In this document: one piece after another, positions 55,580 through 64,000 of the stretch | How the letters are laid out: each line of letters opens with the position of its first letter | Numbering within the stretch: the stretch's first letter is position 1 | NCBI RefSeq assembly: GCF_002817655.1 | Contig: NZ_NWQK01000001.1 | Span: forward strand, 186,001 to 250,000 | Source of the DNA: Candidatus Chlamydia corallus | GTDB taxonomy: Bacteria > Chlamydiota > Chlamydiia > Chlamydiales > Chlamydiaceae | Direction: 5' to 3' | DNA length: 64,000 bases | Position numbers and translations under genes: made by a program | Notes under the pieces: generated by a model | The model's input: the letters and a program-made list of their open reading frames with translations, nothing else | What the model was told of the DNA's origin: nothing | The model's database searches: none

Positions 55580-56413
55580 TTAATTAGCTCTTATCATATC
55601 GAAGAGAGCAAGATAATCGCTAAGGCTCAGTACTTCGGGCCGCACATTGAGAGAAAGACCTAATTGCTGTAGAGCTTGTCCCACTTGATCTTTAGGATAG
55701 AGACCTTTTAGGGTATTAGTCAGCACTTTTCGGCGTTGTTGGAATGCAGTTCGTGTTAAAGTAAAAAACACTGAGATCTCCTCTTCTGATAGAGGAAGCT
55801 CTTCTTTTACTTTCATATGAATGACTGCAGAATGCACTTTCGGCTTAGGATAAAAACACGAGGCAGTTACTTTGAAAGCATAGTGTATATCAGCAAAGAA
55901 CTGCAAAAAAATAGTTAGAGACCCATAATCCTTACCTCCAGGCTGCGCTACAATACGCTGAGCAACTTCATCTTGCACCATAACAGTCACAGTTTTCCAC
56001 AAATCTCGAGCTTCCAAAAACAACTTTGTAAGCAATGGAGTGGTAATGTGATAGGGAAGGTTTGCTACTACCCGACCTTTTCCAAGGGTCCTATATTCCT
56101 GAAGCTGATCTAATGAATATTTACAGGCATCGGTAATTTCTAAGCGGATAGGGAGCTCCTCTAAAGATTGTGCAAAGATAGGGTCTTTTTCAATAGCAAT
56201 GAGCTGCGCTCCTGCACCTACGAGTTCTTCTGTAAGAGCCCCAAATCCTGGACCTATCTCCAATACCCAATCCCCAGGACCAACCTGAGATGTTGCCACA
56301 ATCTTTCGGACAATATTTTGATCGACTAAGAAATTTTGAGACAGGCTTTTCTTTGGCTTATTCTGAATTTCAGAAAGAAAGCGCGTAAGTTGCGCAGGAG
56401 AACTTCGTGTCAC
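55580..56413 (-). CDS. ksgA: 16S rRNA dimethyladenosine transferase (KsgA/RsmA)
   Basis: Dimethylates two adjacent adenines in helix 45 of 16S rRNA late in 30S assembly, using S-adenosylmethionine. 277 residues. Motif I is [16 protein letters not shown], the acidic loop is IAIEKDP, the catalytic NLPYHIT follows, and the C-terminal small domain has [14 protein letters not shown]. It lies nine bases downstream of the SurA-like gene, an order that recalls the surA-pdxA-ksgA cluster of enterobacteria. Confidence 0.95.
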   Translation of the reverse strand: MTRSSPAQLTRFLSEIQNKPKKSLSQNFLVDQNIVRKIVATSQVGPGDWVLEIGPGFGALTEELVGAGAQLIAIEKDPIFAQSLEELPIRLEITDACKYSLDQLQEYRTLGKGRVVANLPYHITTPLLTKLFLEARDLWKTVTVMVQDEVAQRIVAQPGGKDYGSLTIFLQFFADIHYAFKVTASCFYPKPKVHSAVIHMKVKEELPLSEEEISVFFTLTRTAFQQRRKVLTNTLKGLYPKDQVGQALQQLGLSLNVRPEVLSLSDYLALFDMIRAN

Positions 56414-56421
56414 TCAATCCC

Positions 56422-57513
56422 CTATAATAAGGAAAATAGAGGAGGCGCTTCTTTAGAAAGAAGTTTTGCAATCATAGAGGCATCATAGCCATAGCGCTTT
56501 CGCAATTTATCCTTATATTGCTTTTCTACACTCTCTGCTTCTAAAGCAAAAAGGTGTTGTTTGATCTTAGGCTCCATAACATCTAAAGGCTCTATGGAAC
56601 CCGAAGTTTTGTCTAACAACATATAGAGTTTGTATCCCGACTTATGTGCCTTAGGGAAACCGCAGAGTTCTTTCGGGTAGCCAATCATACCTAATTCTTG
56701 CTTATGGCTTTCAGACAGTTCGCTATTCTCTCGAGAAAACTCTTCTGAGGCAATAAGTTGCCCTCCTCGAGAGATCACAAGAGCCGTTAAACGGTCTTTG
56801 TCCCAGCTCTTGGCCTCATTTAAACGAGCACGCACTTTGTCAGCAATCTGACTCGCCAAAGATTCTGTGTTTGCCTTAATCGTCAGCACGCGATATTTCC
56901 AGATAACTTTCCGAGAAGCCTCTTCTTCTAGCTGTTGGTAATATTCTCGGATTTTTCCAGGAGTCACCTTCAACATCACTTTAGAGCGCACCATCATGCC
57001 CATGACCCTTTGTGCTGTCAGAGTACGATCTATCACATTGAAAATATCATTGGCAGTCATTTCAAAATAAGCATACAGGGGAGAAAGATCCCTTCCGAAC
57101 ATCTCTTCAATTTCTTGGTTCACAGAGGTAGGGTCCGTAGCAATTCTCTTTTCCTTAGCATCGGCAACCATCAAAAACTCATCAATCACAGATTCAAGAA
57201 CTACTGGCCACATAGCGGTATAGTATTGGGAGCGTGCTGGGAAAGAATCTATAAGATGAGGATAGGAGTTATAAAATAGTAAGTTTAATTTATGGATGAC
57301 ATCTAGGGTAGTAACTACACTCTCTTCATTCACCTTAAACAAAACGCGATCGTGGATCGCTAGACCTGAAGGGTCCGCTTCTTTAGATTCTAAAAAATTC
57401 TCGTATCCTGATGAAGTCACAGGAATCTCAGTTGCGTGTCCTGCGTGCATTCCTAATAATAAGCATCCGATACTTATTAAAACAACACCTCGCAGAGTCT
57501 GGTATAATTTCAT
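56422..57513 (-). CDS. SurA-like periplasmic chaperone
   Basis: A 363-residue protein with a signal peptide (LRGVVLISIGCLLLGMHAGHA). A SurA N-terminal chaperone-like domain follows (AIHDRVLFKVNEESVVTTLDVIHKL, then VLESVIDEFLMVADAKEKRI) with helices and a C-terminal helix returning to pack on it. The central region (about 190-310) could be a degenerate parvulin domain but lacks clear catalytic motifs. SurA helps unfolded outer-membrane proteins reach the BAM machine. Coupling with ksgA supports the call by synteny. The family is known in chlamydiae as CT355, a conserved hypothetical. Confidence 0.65.
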   Translation of the reverse strand: MKLYQTLRGVVLISIGCLLLGMHAGHATEIPVTSSGYENFLESKEADPSGLAIHDRVLFKVNEESVVTTLDVIHKLNLLFYNSYPHLIDSFPARSQYYTAMWPVVLESVIDEFLMVADAKEKRIATDPTSVNQEIEEMFGRDLSPLYAYFEMTANDIFNVIDRTLTAQRVMGMMVRSKVMLKVTPGKIREYYQQLEEEASRKVIWKYRVLTIKANTESLASQIADKVRARLNEAKSWDKDRLTALVISRGGQLIASEEFSRENSELSESHKQELGMIGYPKELCGFPKAHKSGYKLYMLLDKTSGSIEPLDVMEPKIKQHLFALEAESVEKQYKDKLRKRYGYDASMIAKLLSKEAPPLFSLL

Positions 57514-57636
57514 GACTTCCTACCCTATAGATTTTGACCTGCCTAGGGACTTACTATAAGGAATTGTCATAATTTTGACCAATCAGAGAAGGTGTTTTCT
57601 TTCTAAAGAAGATTCAAAATTTTAATTATAGGAGTA

Positions 57637-59736
57637 TCAGGAGGTTAGATAACTACGAAATGATGCTAAGTCTTTAAATTTTTTACATTGATCGACTTCT
57701 AAAACATAGATTGTCATTGCTGTGCCATCCCCCTTAGGAATGAGGCCATGCTCGTATTCTGGGAGCAAAGTTTCTAAAAGCTCTCGGTTATCCTGAGTCA
57801 TCCAAATCAGAGATACATACGGAAGAAATAAACCCGAAAAACAATTCAAAACAGCGCCACGATCTTGCTGACTTCCCAAAGCAATTAAGACTTTTATGTG
57901 TTTCTTAGAAAAATAGTTCTGTGATGCAAGGAGCAATCCCAAAGAAGAGAACTTATGGGTATGACCATAGGCTTGGGCCAACTGCAAGATGTCTTCAGCA
58001 TAAGTAAGATAGTGTTTTTTTTCTGTGATCAAGTGAAGCGAGAGTAGACACTGACATATCAGAGCGTTGCCTGATATTGTCTCTCCATCAGAGAGAGTGG
58101 ATTGCTTGATCAGCAAGGTGCTATCTCGCCCATCAACACTATAAAATCCACCTTCTTCTGAGCGAAACGAGATCAGGACTTCCTTCATAAGCTCCTCAGC
58201 AAAACTCAACCAACGGGATCCACATCCTGATTGATAAAGAGCTAATACCCCTAAAATAAGAGCCCCATAATCTTCTAAACTCGCTCGATATTTTGCCTCT
58301 CCCTCTCTCCACCTCCGGTAAAGTTCGTGGTGCTTATAGAGAGAATTTCGGACAAACTCACCACATTTTTCACCTATCTCAATATACTCAAGCCCTCCAA
58401 GAAGACGGCCTGCGTGAACAAGAGTATAAATCATCCAACCATTGTTAAAAGCCAAAGATAGATCATCTTTAGAACGATGGGATCGTTTTTCTCTAATCCC
58501 TTTCAAAATTCCTTGAGATCTCTCTACAATATCTTCAATCGCCTCTACAGAACAATGATGTTTCTCTGCAAGCTCTTCTATATCCATAGATACTGGAATA
58601 TGGAGTATATTTCTTCCGTTGAAGAAGCCTTCCCTAGAAATACCGTAGTAATCACAGAAAATTTCAGCATCTCCGCCCAAAGCACTGGTAATTTCTTCGC
58701 CAGACCACGTATAAAAATTCTGGCCTCCTGATCCCCAATTTTCGGCTTGCTCAGAGCTATAGAATGCACCAACCTCAGGACAGTATAATTCACTCAAGAT
58801 GTAGGAAAGTATCTGCTTTCCTATAATGCGATATTCTTCTTTTCTGAGACATGCCCAAGCTTCTAAATAATTTAAAGCCATTAAGGCATTATCAATAAGC
58901 CGCTTTTCAAAAGCTGGGATCAACCACTTATCATCAATGGTATACGAATAGAATCCCCCACCAATGTGATCTCGGATTCCTCCTAAAGCGAGCATGCTCA
59001 AGGAGCGATCTACAAAAAATAAACCTCGGCTTTCCTGATGCTCGACACTATATCTTAGGAAAAATTGTAACAGTAGGCCTGGCAATCGTTTGGGAAATGC
59101 CTTCACTCCTCCGTAATGAGGATCAATATCTTGATACAGTGCTTCCGCAGTCCGCTTTAAAGAGCTCTCCTCTAGGATCTCTTTTCTTACACATCCCTCT
59201 AAAAACGAAGCGATCTCTATAACTTTCGTAGCCTGTTGGATGAGAGCTTCTCTCTCTTCAATATCTTCCCACATAAAATGAAGCTTATCAATAATCTGCG
59301 GAAATGAAGGAAGACCAAGTTTTCCTTCATTTCCCAAATAATTTACAGAGAAAAAAGGCAGAAGATCGGGAGTAAGAAAGACGTTTAAAGGCCATGAAAC
59401 AGATTCTTGGTGATCTCCAGAAACTGAAAGCATCTGAGCAAGATCACTATAGAGCTTGGCTACATAGGGAAGTTCTTCTTTGTCTACTTTTACATTGACG
59501 AAATATTCATTGAGCATAGCAGCAATTTCAGGATTTGTATAGCTCTCTTGCAACATCACCTGACACCATCTGGAATGCTTGCAGCCTATAGAGAGGAAGA
59601 TGGGCTTATTCTCAATAGCTGCAATATGAAAAGCCTCGGCTCCCCAGGGATACCAGTTCACAGGAGTGTGAGCATAAAGAAGCAAATATGGAGATTTCTC
59701 TGTGATTAGCTTATTCGTATATAGAGGCTCAGGCAT
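57637..59736 (-). CDS. YyaL-like protein (DUF255/SSP411 family) with altered thioredoxin motif
   Basis: A 699-residue protein: an N-terminal thioredoxin-like domain (1-160; [21 protein letters not shown]) and an alpha/alpha toroid of the cellobiose epimerase type ([44 protein letters not shown]-like segments, NALICQCLL). In most relatives the redox site reads GYSTCHWCHVM. Here residues 51-61 read [11 protein letters not shown], so the first active Cys is Ser55 and only C58 remains, with an extra C52. The function of the family is poorly known. It is alone on the minus strand. Confidence 0.8.
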   Translation of the reverse strand: MPEPLYTNKLITEKSPYLLLYAHTPVNWYPWGAEAFHIAAIENKPIFLSIGCKHSRWCQVMLQESYTNPEIAAMLNEYFVNVKVDKEELPYVAKLYSDLAQMLSVSGDHQESVSWPLNVFLTPDLLPFFSVNYLGNEGKLGLPSFPQIIDKLHFMWEDIEEREALIQQATKVIEIASFLEGCVRKEILEESSLKRTAEALYQDIDPHYGGVKAFPKRLPGLLLQFFLRYSVEHQESRGLFFVDRSLSMLALGGIRDHIGGGFYSYTIDDKWLIPAFEKRLIDNALMALNYLEAWACLRKEEYRIIGKQILSYILSELYCPEVGAFYSSEQAENWGSGGQNFYTWSGEEITSALGGDAEIFCDYYGISREGFFNGRNILHIPVSMDIEELAEKHHCSVEAIEDIVERSQGILKGIREKRSHRSKDDLSLAFNNGWMIYTLVHAGRLLGGLEYIEIGEKCGEFVRNSLYKHHELYRRWREGEAKYRASLEDYGALILGVLALYQSGCGSRWLSFAEELMKEVLISFRSEEGGFYSVDGRDSTLLIKQSTLSDGETISGNALICQCLLSLHLITEKKHYLTYAEDILQLAQAYGHTHKFSSLGLLLASQNYFSKKHIKVLIALGSQQDRGAVLNCFSGLFLPYVSLIWMTQDNRELLETLLPEYEHGLIPKGDGTAMTIYVLEVDQCKKFKDLASFRSYLTS

Positions 59737-60085
59737 AGTAAAAATAAAAAAGTAAAAGTCTATAATCTATTTTAAATAAAAACCTCGGCTTTTAATACAC
59801 ATTTAACAAAGCTTGCAATAAATAATATTGTTAACTATTTTATAAAAAAAGAGTTAAAATCACTTAAACTACCGCAATTAAAATTAGATAAAAAACACCC
59901 CAAGACAGTTCTATAAACAAGAAGACCTTGTCTCACGTAATGCTTGCCTAGCACCCCTATACCTCTATCATTGCTATCAATCTTCCTTTCAAATTAGCTT
60001 GCTTAACTTCATAATACTTATCACATAGCAGCGCTATGCAAAGAAGAGCTCCTGACTACCACATATCATCTCGAAATCCTAGCGC
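59737..60085. other. AT-rich intergenic region
   Basis: About 350 bases upstream of the YyaL-like gene and before the interrupted gene at 60086. No coding frame. It contains A/T-rich stretches (GTTAACTATTTTATAAAA near 59830) typical of chlamydial promoters, but I cannot assign elements. Confidence 0.4.
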
Positions 60086-60490
60086 ATGCTGATCTATATA
60101 TTCATCATCCCATGTCTTGTACTCAGAGCTGTTCTAGCAATTATCAGGCTGATAAGAGGAAGACAAAAGAACAAGATTCTTAGAGGGAAAAGATATAAAT
60201 GTTCTTTGGCAAACACAAAAACAAACTTCTGGCTGAAGGAACAAGAAAAAAGGTAGCAAGCATCTCTTACAGCTAAGACTTCCTCACAAATATTTAAACT
60301 ACTTCAATTAAAAGATATAAAAATAAAAAACGTCTGTTTAGAAGAAAATCTAAAGAAATTAGAAGAAGAAGAACTTCGCCTTGCTTCTCTGAAACTTCAA
60401 GCAATTCAACAGCGTGTGGAAAATCTCAAACCAAAACCAACAACTTCGCAAGAACCACCCCAACCAAAGCACAGTAGAAAAAAGAGGTAA
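60086..60490 (+). pseudogene. Small membrane/coiled-coil protein gene interrupted by an in-frame amber stop
   Basis: An ATG at 60086 opens MLIYIFIIPCLVLRAVLAII, a transmembrane helix, then a basic stretch (RLIRGRQKNKILRGKRYK). TAG at 60254-60256 ends it after 56 codons. The same frame continues for 77 codons to TAA at 60488-60490. That part is a coiled coil (NLKKLEEEELRLASLKLQAI) and a Pro/Lys tail (KPKPTTSQEPPQPKHSRKKR). The two halves together make a sensible 134-codon protein. No good ribosome site precedes the ATG, and the codon region before it contains a stop. I recognise no family. Its transcript would end at the hairpin at 60607. Confidence 0.5.
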
Positions 60491-60606
60491 GGCATCCTTA
60501 TGTTCTTAGTCGATCCTATGGATGTATTTTATAACCAACACCTTTTTGAAAGTCCAAGGCACTTTAACTTAAACCGTACTTGCTTCTGTTCAACCTATTG
60601 TAAAGA

Positions 60607-60642
60607 AAAGCCTTTCCTATTTTAAAAAATAGGAAAGGCTTT
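60607..60642. terminator. Strong bidirectional terminator hairpin
   Basis: AAAGCCTTTCCTATTTT (60607-60623) pairs perfectly with AAAATAGGAAAGGCTTT (60626-60642), 17 pairs. It lies 28 bases past the stop of the minus-strand barrel gene and about 115 bases past the interrupted plus-strand gene. Confidence 0.8.
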
Positions 60643-60669
60643 CTTCAGAGCATAAAACAAAAACTGTTT

Positions 60670-61848
60670 CTAGAATCCATGCGTGTAGCCTAACTCAAAC
60701 CCTGTATTGTAGGCCAAGTGGCTGCACTGTGGTTTCATCTTTCCTTTTGTTGTTGAAGTACATTGCGAATAACAATTCTGAATCACTTCGCTAACTTGAA
60801 AAGTGAACGCAGCATTTTTAGCAATAATAAAACTTTCTCTGGCACTCAAGCTAAAAAATGCAGTATCTTTTGAGGATATTGGCATCTTATGGGGCTCTCG
60901 ACTGCCATGAGAGAGTACCGAACCTATCCTTGGAGCTACATGCATATCAATACTGAAATCATGACGTCCTGATGGTGAAGTTATTTCGTAACGAACTCCT
61001 ATAGGCAGACTTATTATAGAATAATATGTGTCATTCCCTGAGGTTGCACTTCGAGACGGTTCTCCAGAAATACATCGAAATTTACTATAAATAAGAAGTT
61101 CCTGAGATGCTTTATTATTATAATCACGCAGACAACTTGTAGAAAGTATAGGACAAGCGATACCGAAATCTCCTAAACATGTGATGTACATATGATTGAA
61201 ATCAATGTTTATGAAACTTAAGTCTGAACTCTTCTTAAAATCTCTTCTCACATCTGATGTTAATCTTAAAAAGAAAAGTAAAGGACGTTTTCTTCCTACG
61301 ATATACTTCATAAATCGCAATGGTTTTGTAACCATGCTACCATGGACGGAAATGATTGAAGATGTCGCACGAGTTCTGTGAGTATCAGCAACATCTTTAA
61401 GGCGTCCTTGTAGAAATCCTGAAGTTATACCTATTTCATAAGAATCCCATATTTTAGATCTAAAACCAACTAGATACCCGCATGCAGTATAACGGAAAGG
61501 TTCCGAGCCTTCAGCATCACATTGAGATTTAGATTTTGTGAAGATTGTAGATCCCCAAAGCTCTCTTGAAAAATTTTTAGATAATATTTGCGAATCTAAG
61601 AAATTACTAATTGCACAAAGATTACCTATTGAACTTTGAGAACTTAAAGACTCAAGAGATGCTTTTCTCTGAGGCACTACATTTGAAATTGTTACAGACA
61701 CATCTTCTGCTAATGAGGGATGCAAATCATCCCTGCTTACTACTTCTTTTGTTTCCTCTGAAGAAACAAAAATTTCGGCAGCACCCAACACTGTTTGGGC
61801 CATCGAGAATAAAACAAGACAACGAATAGAAAATTTTATCATAAACAC
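60670..61848 (-). CDS. Outer-membrane autotransporter-barrel protein without Pmp passenger
   Basis: A 392-residue protein with a signal peptide (FSIRCLVLFSMAQTVLGA). About 90 polar residues follow, then an autotransporter-type beta-barrel (RELWGSTIFTKSK, YTACGYLVGFRSKIWDSYEIGITSGF, YYSIISLPIGVRYEITS, FSIDMHVAPRIGS) that ends with terminal Phe (LGYTHGF), as in Pmps. It has none of the GGAI/FxxN passenger repeats. Several cysteines near the end could form disulfides. C. pneumoniae has short predicted outer-membrane proteins of this type. Ends in a strong hairpin terminator. Role unknown, probably surface. Confidence 0.75.
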   Translation of the reverse strand: MFMIKFSIRCLVLFSMAQTVLGAAEIFVSSEETKEVVSRDDLHPSLAEDVSVTISNVVPQRKASLESLSSQSSIGNLCAISNFLDSQILSKNFSRELWGSTIFTKSKSQCDAEGSEPFRYTACGYLVGFRSKIWDSYEIGITSGFLQGRLKDVADTHRTRATSSIISVHGSMVTKPLRFMKYIVGRKRPLLFFLRLTSDVRRDFKKSSDLSFINIDFNHMYITCLGDFGIACPILSTSCLRDYNNKASQELLIYSKFRCISGEPSRSATSGNDTYYSIISLPIGVRYEITSPSGRHDFSIDMHVAPRIGSVLSHGSREPHKMPISSKDTAFFSLSARESFIIAKNAAFTFQVSEVIQNCYSQCTSTTKGKMKPQCSHLAYNTGFELGYTHGF

Positions 61849-62055
61849 TTAAAACTGAAGTTATTTCGAGGTAGTGATACAACATGATGAGGAAATCGGT
61901 AAAGAGCTTTCTTTTTTTTTCTTGCATTATATTTTATTTTTTTTATGAAAAAATGTTCAAAATAAACTTCTCAGTATAGCTTCGGCACGATTTTGCAAAT
62001 CTTAAGCATTGCGACAATACAGAAAAAAAAATCAATAAATATACAGTAGAAAAGG

Positions 62056-62394
62056 CTATCGATTCTTTGTTATAAAACAAAGATTTTTATTTTTTCTTAC
62101 AACCCGAGGTTTTTCCTTGCGGATCAAAGGAAGGGTAATAAAATGCAAGATACATACCATAGACAAGCACAAAGTAGTCAGAAAAAAAATCATACCTCGA
62201 TGGATAAAGGTCGCTATATACACGCAATTGAATCCAATAGAGCGTAAGAAATAAAGAAGCATCCAAAATAGTTCTAGAAATCTAAGAAAAGACCGCCTAA
62301 ACAACGAAAATTTTTTTGTTGTTACAGGAGAAATTTTTCTTATCTGCTGAACAGGCTTAACTGAATTCGAGTGTTGGATCAAGTTCGGAGTCAT
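62056..62394 (-). CDS. Small basic two-helix membrane protein
   Basis: A 112-residue protein with a basic N-terminus (KFSLFRRSFLRF). Two hydrophobic helices lie at about 37-62 (FLELFWMLLYFLRSIGFNCVYI) and 67-88 (GMIFFLTTLCLSMVCILHF). A Lys/Arg-rich tail follows (RKEKPRVVRKNKN). The close pair of helices resembles Inc proteins, though it may be an ordinary inner-membrane protein. No family recognised. It has its own roughly 140-base gap from dapA. Confidence 0.55.
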   Translation of the reverse strand: MTPNLIQHSNSVKPVQQIRKISPVTTKKFSLFRRSFLRFLELFWMLLYFLRSIGFNCVYIATFIHRGMIFFLTTLCLSMVCILHFITLPLIRKEKPRVVRKNKNLCFITKNR

Positions 62395-62538
62395 AAAAAA
62401 TCACAAGCTATTTGCTAGAAAGAAGAAAAAATGCAATGCATCTTCTTAAAAAGCCAGAACAAAAAACATCCGAAAATTTTGATTTTAAATCAATAACCTA
62501 GAACAACATGAAGACATAAAGCAACGTCCTTTGTTACA

Positions 62539-63414
62539 TCAAGAATAGGATTCAACAGCGGGACTCGGCTGCGGCCAAGCAAGCATGTTTGCTACAGCAG
62601 GAAGTAAATTATGCGAATCAAAATCTTCTATAAACAAAGGCAAACGAAGCTCGGGGTGAGCAATGAAATTTTTGTAGGCAAGAATCGCTTTAATTCCAAT
62701 AGGATTTGTTGTGGTATACACCAACCGACAAGTCTCCTCCCATAAAGAACGGTACTCTTTTTTTGCAGGATTAACCACATAATCTTGGGTTTCTTTAGGC
62801 CAGGCATTTGATAAGACAGAGATTAAACCGCAGGCTCCAGATGCCGCCATCTCAGTCCAAAGCACATCATCTCCACAATAGAGTTGGACATGGGGAACAC
62901 TGTTCTTATAACGCTGGAACTCTTCTACAGAGCCTCCAGAATCTTTGATTCCCAAAAACTGTGGATGATGAGCTAAGGCTATTACGGTATCTATATACAA
63001 AGGAGTCGATGCACGAGCTGGGATATTATAGAGAATCGTGGGATGTTTTGCTGCATTGAGTAAAGCCTCAAACCACAAGATTTGTCCGCGTAGTCCAGGC
63101 TTCGTATAGATTGGAGTTGTCATTAGGAATCCAGAGACAGGCAGGTCATTACAAAAATGAATCCAATCCAAGACTTCGTTTACAAGAGTTCCTGAGACAC
63201 CAACAAAAATAGGAACTTTGAGCTTCAAATCACAAGCAAAGCAAACAATTTCTTGTTTTTCCTTTTTTGTTAGCGAAAGACCCTCTCCAGTGCTTCCTAA
63301 AAGAACAATTCCATTACCCACAGCATCTTGAAGATACAAAAGGCGTTCTAAGCTGGAAAAATCTATAGTGAAATCAGGGAAAAAAGGTGTAACAATTGCT
63401 GTAAGTAAATGCAT
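62539..63414 (-). CDS. dapA: 4-hydroxy-tetrahydrodipicolinate synthase
   Basis: Condenses aspartate semialdehyde and pyruvate, the first committed step to diaminopimelate and lysine. A 291-residue (beta/alpha)8 barrel with LLGSTGEGLSLT near the N-terminus, Tyr in ILYNIPARAST near 131-141 and the Schiff-base Lys in GIKDSGGSVEEFQ near 156. It starts six bases after the lysC stop codon, so the two are cotranscribed. Diaminopimelate feeds chlamydial peptidoglycan. Confidence 0.94.
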   Translation of the reverse strand: MHLLTAIVTPFFPDFTIDFSSLERLLYLQDAVGNGIVLLGSTGEGLSLTKKEKQEIVCFACDLKLKVPIFVGVSGTLVNEVLDWIHFCNDLPVSGFLMTTPIYTKPGLRGQILWFEALLNAAKHPTILYNIPARASTPLYIDTVIALAHHPQFLGIKDSGGSVEEFQRYKNSVPHVQLYCGDDVLWTEMAASGACGLISVLSNAWPKETQDYVVNPAKKEYRSLWEETCRLVYTTTNPIGIKAILAYKNFIAHPELRLPLFIEDFDSHNLLPAVANMLAWPQPSPAVESYS

Positions 63415-63420
63415 AATTTT

Positions 63421-64000
63421 CTACGAAGCTACTATGATTTTTTGTTTTACATAATCATTATGTAATTCTTCTATAATGCCTTCTGCAAGTTCTGAGGAAA
63501 CAACAAAACTTAATGCCATCGAACTTTGCCAAAAACAAAATACAGGCCCGCGAAAACCTCTTAATTTCTCGGTAATTGTCGAGACAACTTTTGGAGAAGA
63601 AAGACTATCTCCGATCATTGTAATCAATGCAACACTATGATGCAAACGTGTTACACTAGATATCGATAAAACATCTACAAGATGCTCTTGAACCTCTTGG
63701 GAAATTCTATCATCATCCATGACAAATCCAACAACATTGTTTTGTGCTATCATTAATTCAGGATCTATCCCATGGGATTCTAAAACTCTCAAAATCTCTT
63801 CTAATCCTCCACACCCTAGGACATTATAGTCTACAGAACAGAAGCTTTGGTGTTGACTTAAGGATAAAGCTTTTATCCTTGGCTCACAACTCACAGACTT
63901 ATCGACAGCATATACCCATGTTCCTCCTTTTTCAGGGTCAAATGTTGATGTAACAAAAATAGGAATCCCAGCACGCATACAGGGAAAGAGCATGGGAGGA
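63421..64000 (-). CDS. lysC: Aspartokinase, C-terminal part (cut by window edge)
   Basis: The frame is open to the right edge and reads PPMLFPCMRAGIPIFVTSTFDPEKGGTWV, the end of the aspartokinase catalytic domain (HP...AMR..IP pattern and the GGT loop). Two ACT-like regulatory domains follow (SVDYNVLGCGGLEEILRVLESHGI, then VALITMIGDSLSSPKVVSTITEKL). About 190 residues are visible of the roughly 440 expected, so the N-terminal kinase domain lies outside. It makes aspartyl phosphate for the diaminopimelate branch and is probably feedback-regulated by lysine. Confidence 0.92.
   Translation of the reverse strand, partial: PPMLFPCMRAGIPIFVTSTFDPEKGGTWVYAVDKSVSCEPRIKALSLSQHQSFCSVDYNVLGCGGLEEILRVLESHGIDPELMIAQNNVVGFVMDDDRISQEVQEHLVDVLSISSVTRLHHSVALITMIGDSLSSPKVVSTITEKLRGFRGPVFCFWQSSMALSFVVSSELAEGIIEELHNDYVKQKIIVAS

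Noticed and set aside
1-64000. CRISPR arrays, insertion sequences, toxin-antitoxin or restriction systems
   Set aside because: I looked for regularly spaced repeats, transposase and nuclease motifs and found none.

Overview
The window comes from a chlamydial chromosome of the Chlamydia pneumoniae lineage. The evidence is a row of Pmp autotransporter genes beside gatCAB, a fused PDH/BCKDH E1 alpha-beta gene, a RodZ without a periplasmic domain, RNase HIII, many bilobed-hydrophobic (Inc-like) proteins, and an AT-rich base composition. As far as I remember C. pneumoniae proteins, several here (GatA, Pmp1, Pmp2) are clearly related but not identical. A close sister species, such as one of the snake-associated chlamydiae, is therefore as likely as C. 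pneumoniae itself. That comparison is recollection, not computation.

Layout. 1-3.2 kb: a conserved hypothetical gene cut by the left edge, comEC, and an Inc-like protein with a macro-domain-like C-terminus. 3.3-7.6 kb (minus strand): E1 alpha/beta fusion, dnaJ, rpsU, tsaB. 7.7-9.5 kb: a tandem pair of paralogous membrane proteins. 9.8-21.4 kb (plus strand): lon, an Inc-like protein, rnz, xerC, an ABC-F protein, maf, a secreted HEAT-like protein and an lptD-like gene. 21.7-37.0 kb (minus strand): four Pmp autotransporters, a large coiled-coil DUF1978-like protein and the wreck of a second copy. 37.3-41.4 kb: gatCAB, a DUF378-like protein and tRNA-Ser(CGA). 41.6-47.3 kb: two secreted DUF2608 (HAD-like) proteins and two copies of a cysteine-rich family, one of them split at a G9 tract. 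47.3-51.3 kb: rodZ, rnhC, def, secG, a stop-interrupted small lipoprotein and tpiA. 51.4-55.6 kb: the xseA-xseB-hypothetical-dxs operon. 55.6-59.7 kb (minus strand): ksgA, a SurA-like chaperone and a YyaL-like protein. 59.7-64.0 kb: another stop-interrupted small gene, an autotransporter-barrel protein, a small two-helix membrane protein, dapA, and lysC cut by the right edge.

How the genes fit together. The housekeeping genes cover amidated-tRNA synthesis (gatCAB), translation (rpsU, def, ksgA, tsaB), protein quality control (lon, dnaJ), cell-envelope building (lptD-like, SurA-like, secG, rodZ), isoprenoid and diaminopimelate precursors (dxs, dapA, lysC) and central carbon metabolism (tpiA, E1). 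They are broken up by lineage-specific surface and secreted proteins. Those accessory stretches hold nearly all the unusual features: a chimeric Pmp, a likely phase-variable poly(G) gene, decayed paralogues and amber-interrupted small genes. I saw no phage, insertion sequence, CRISPR array or restriction system.
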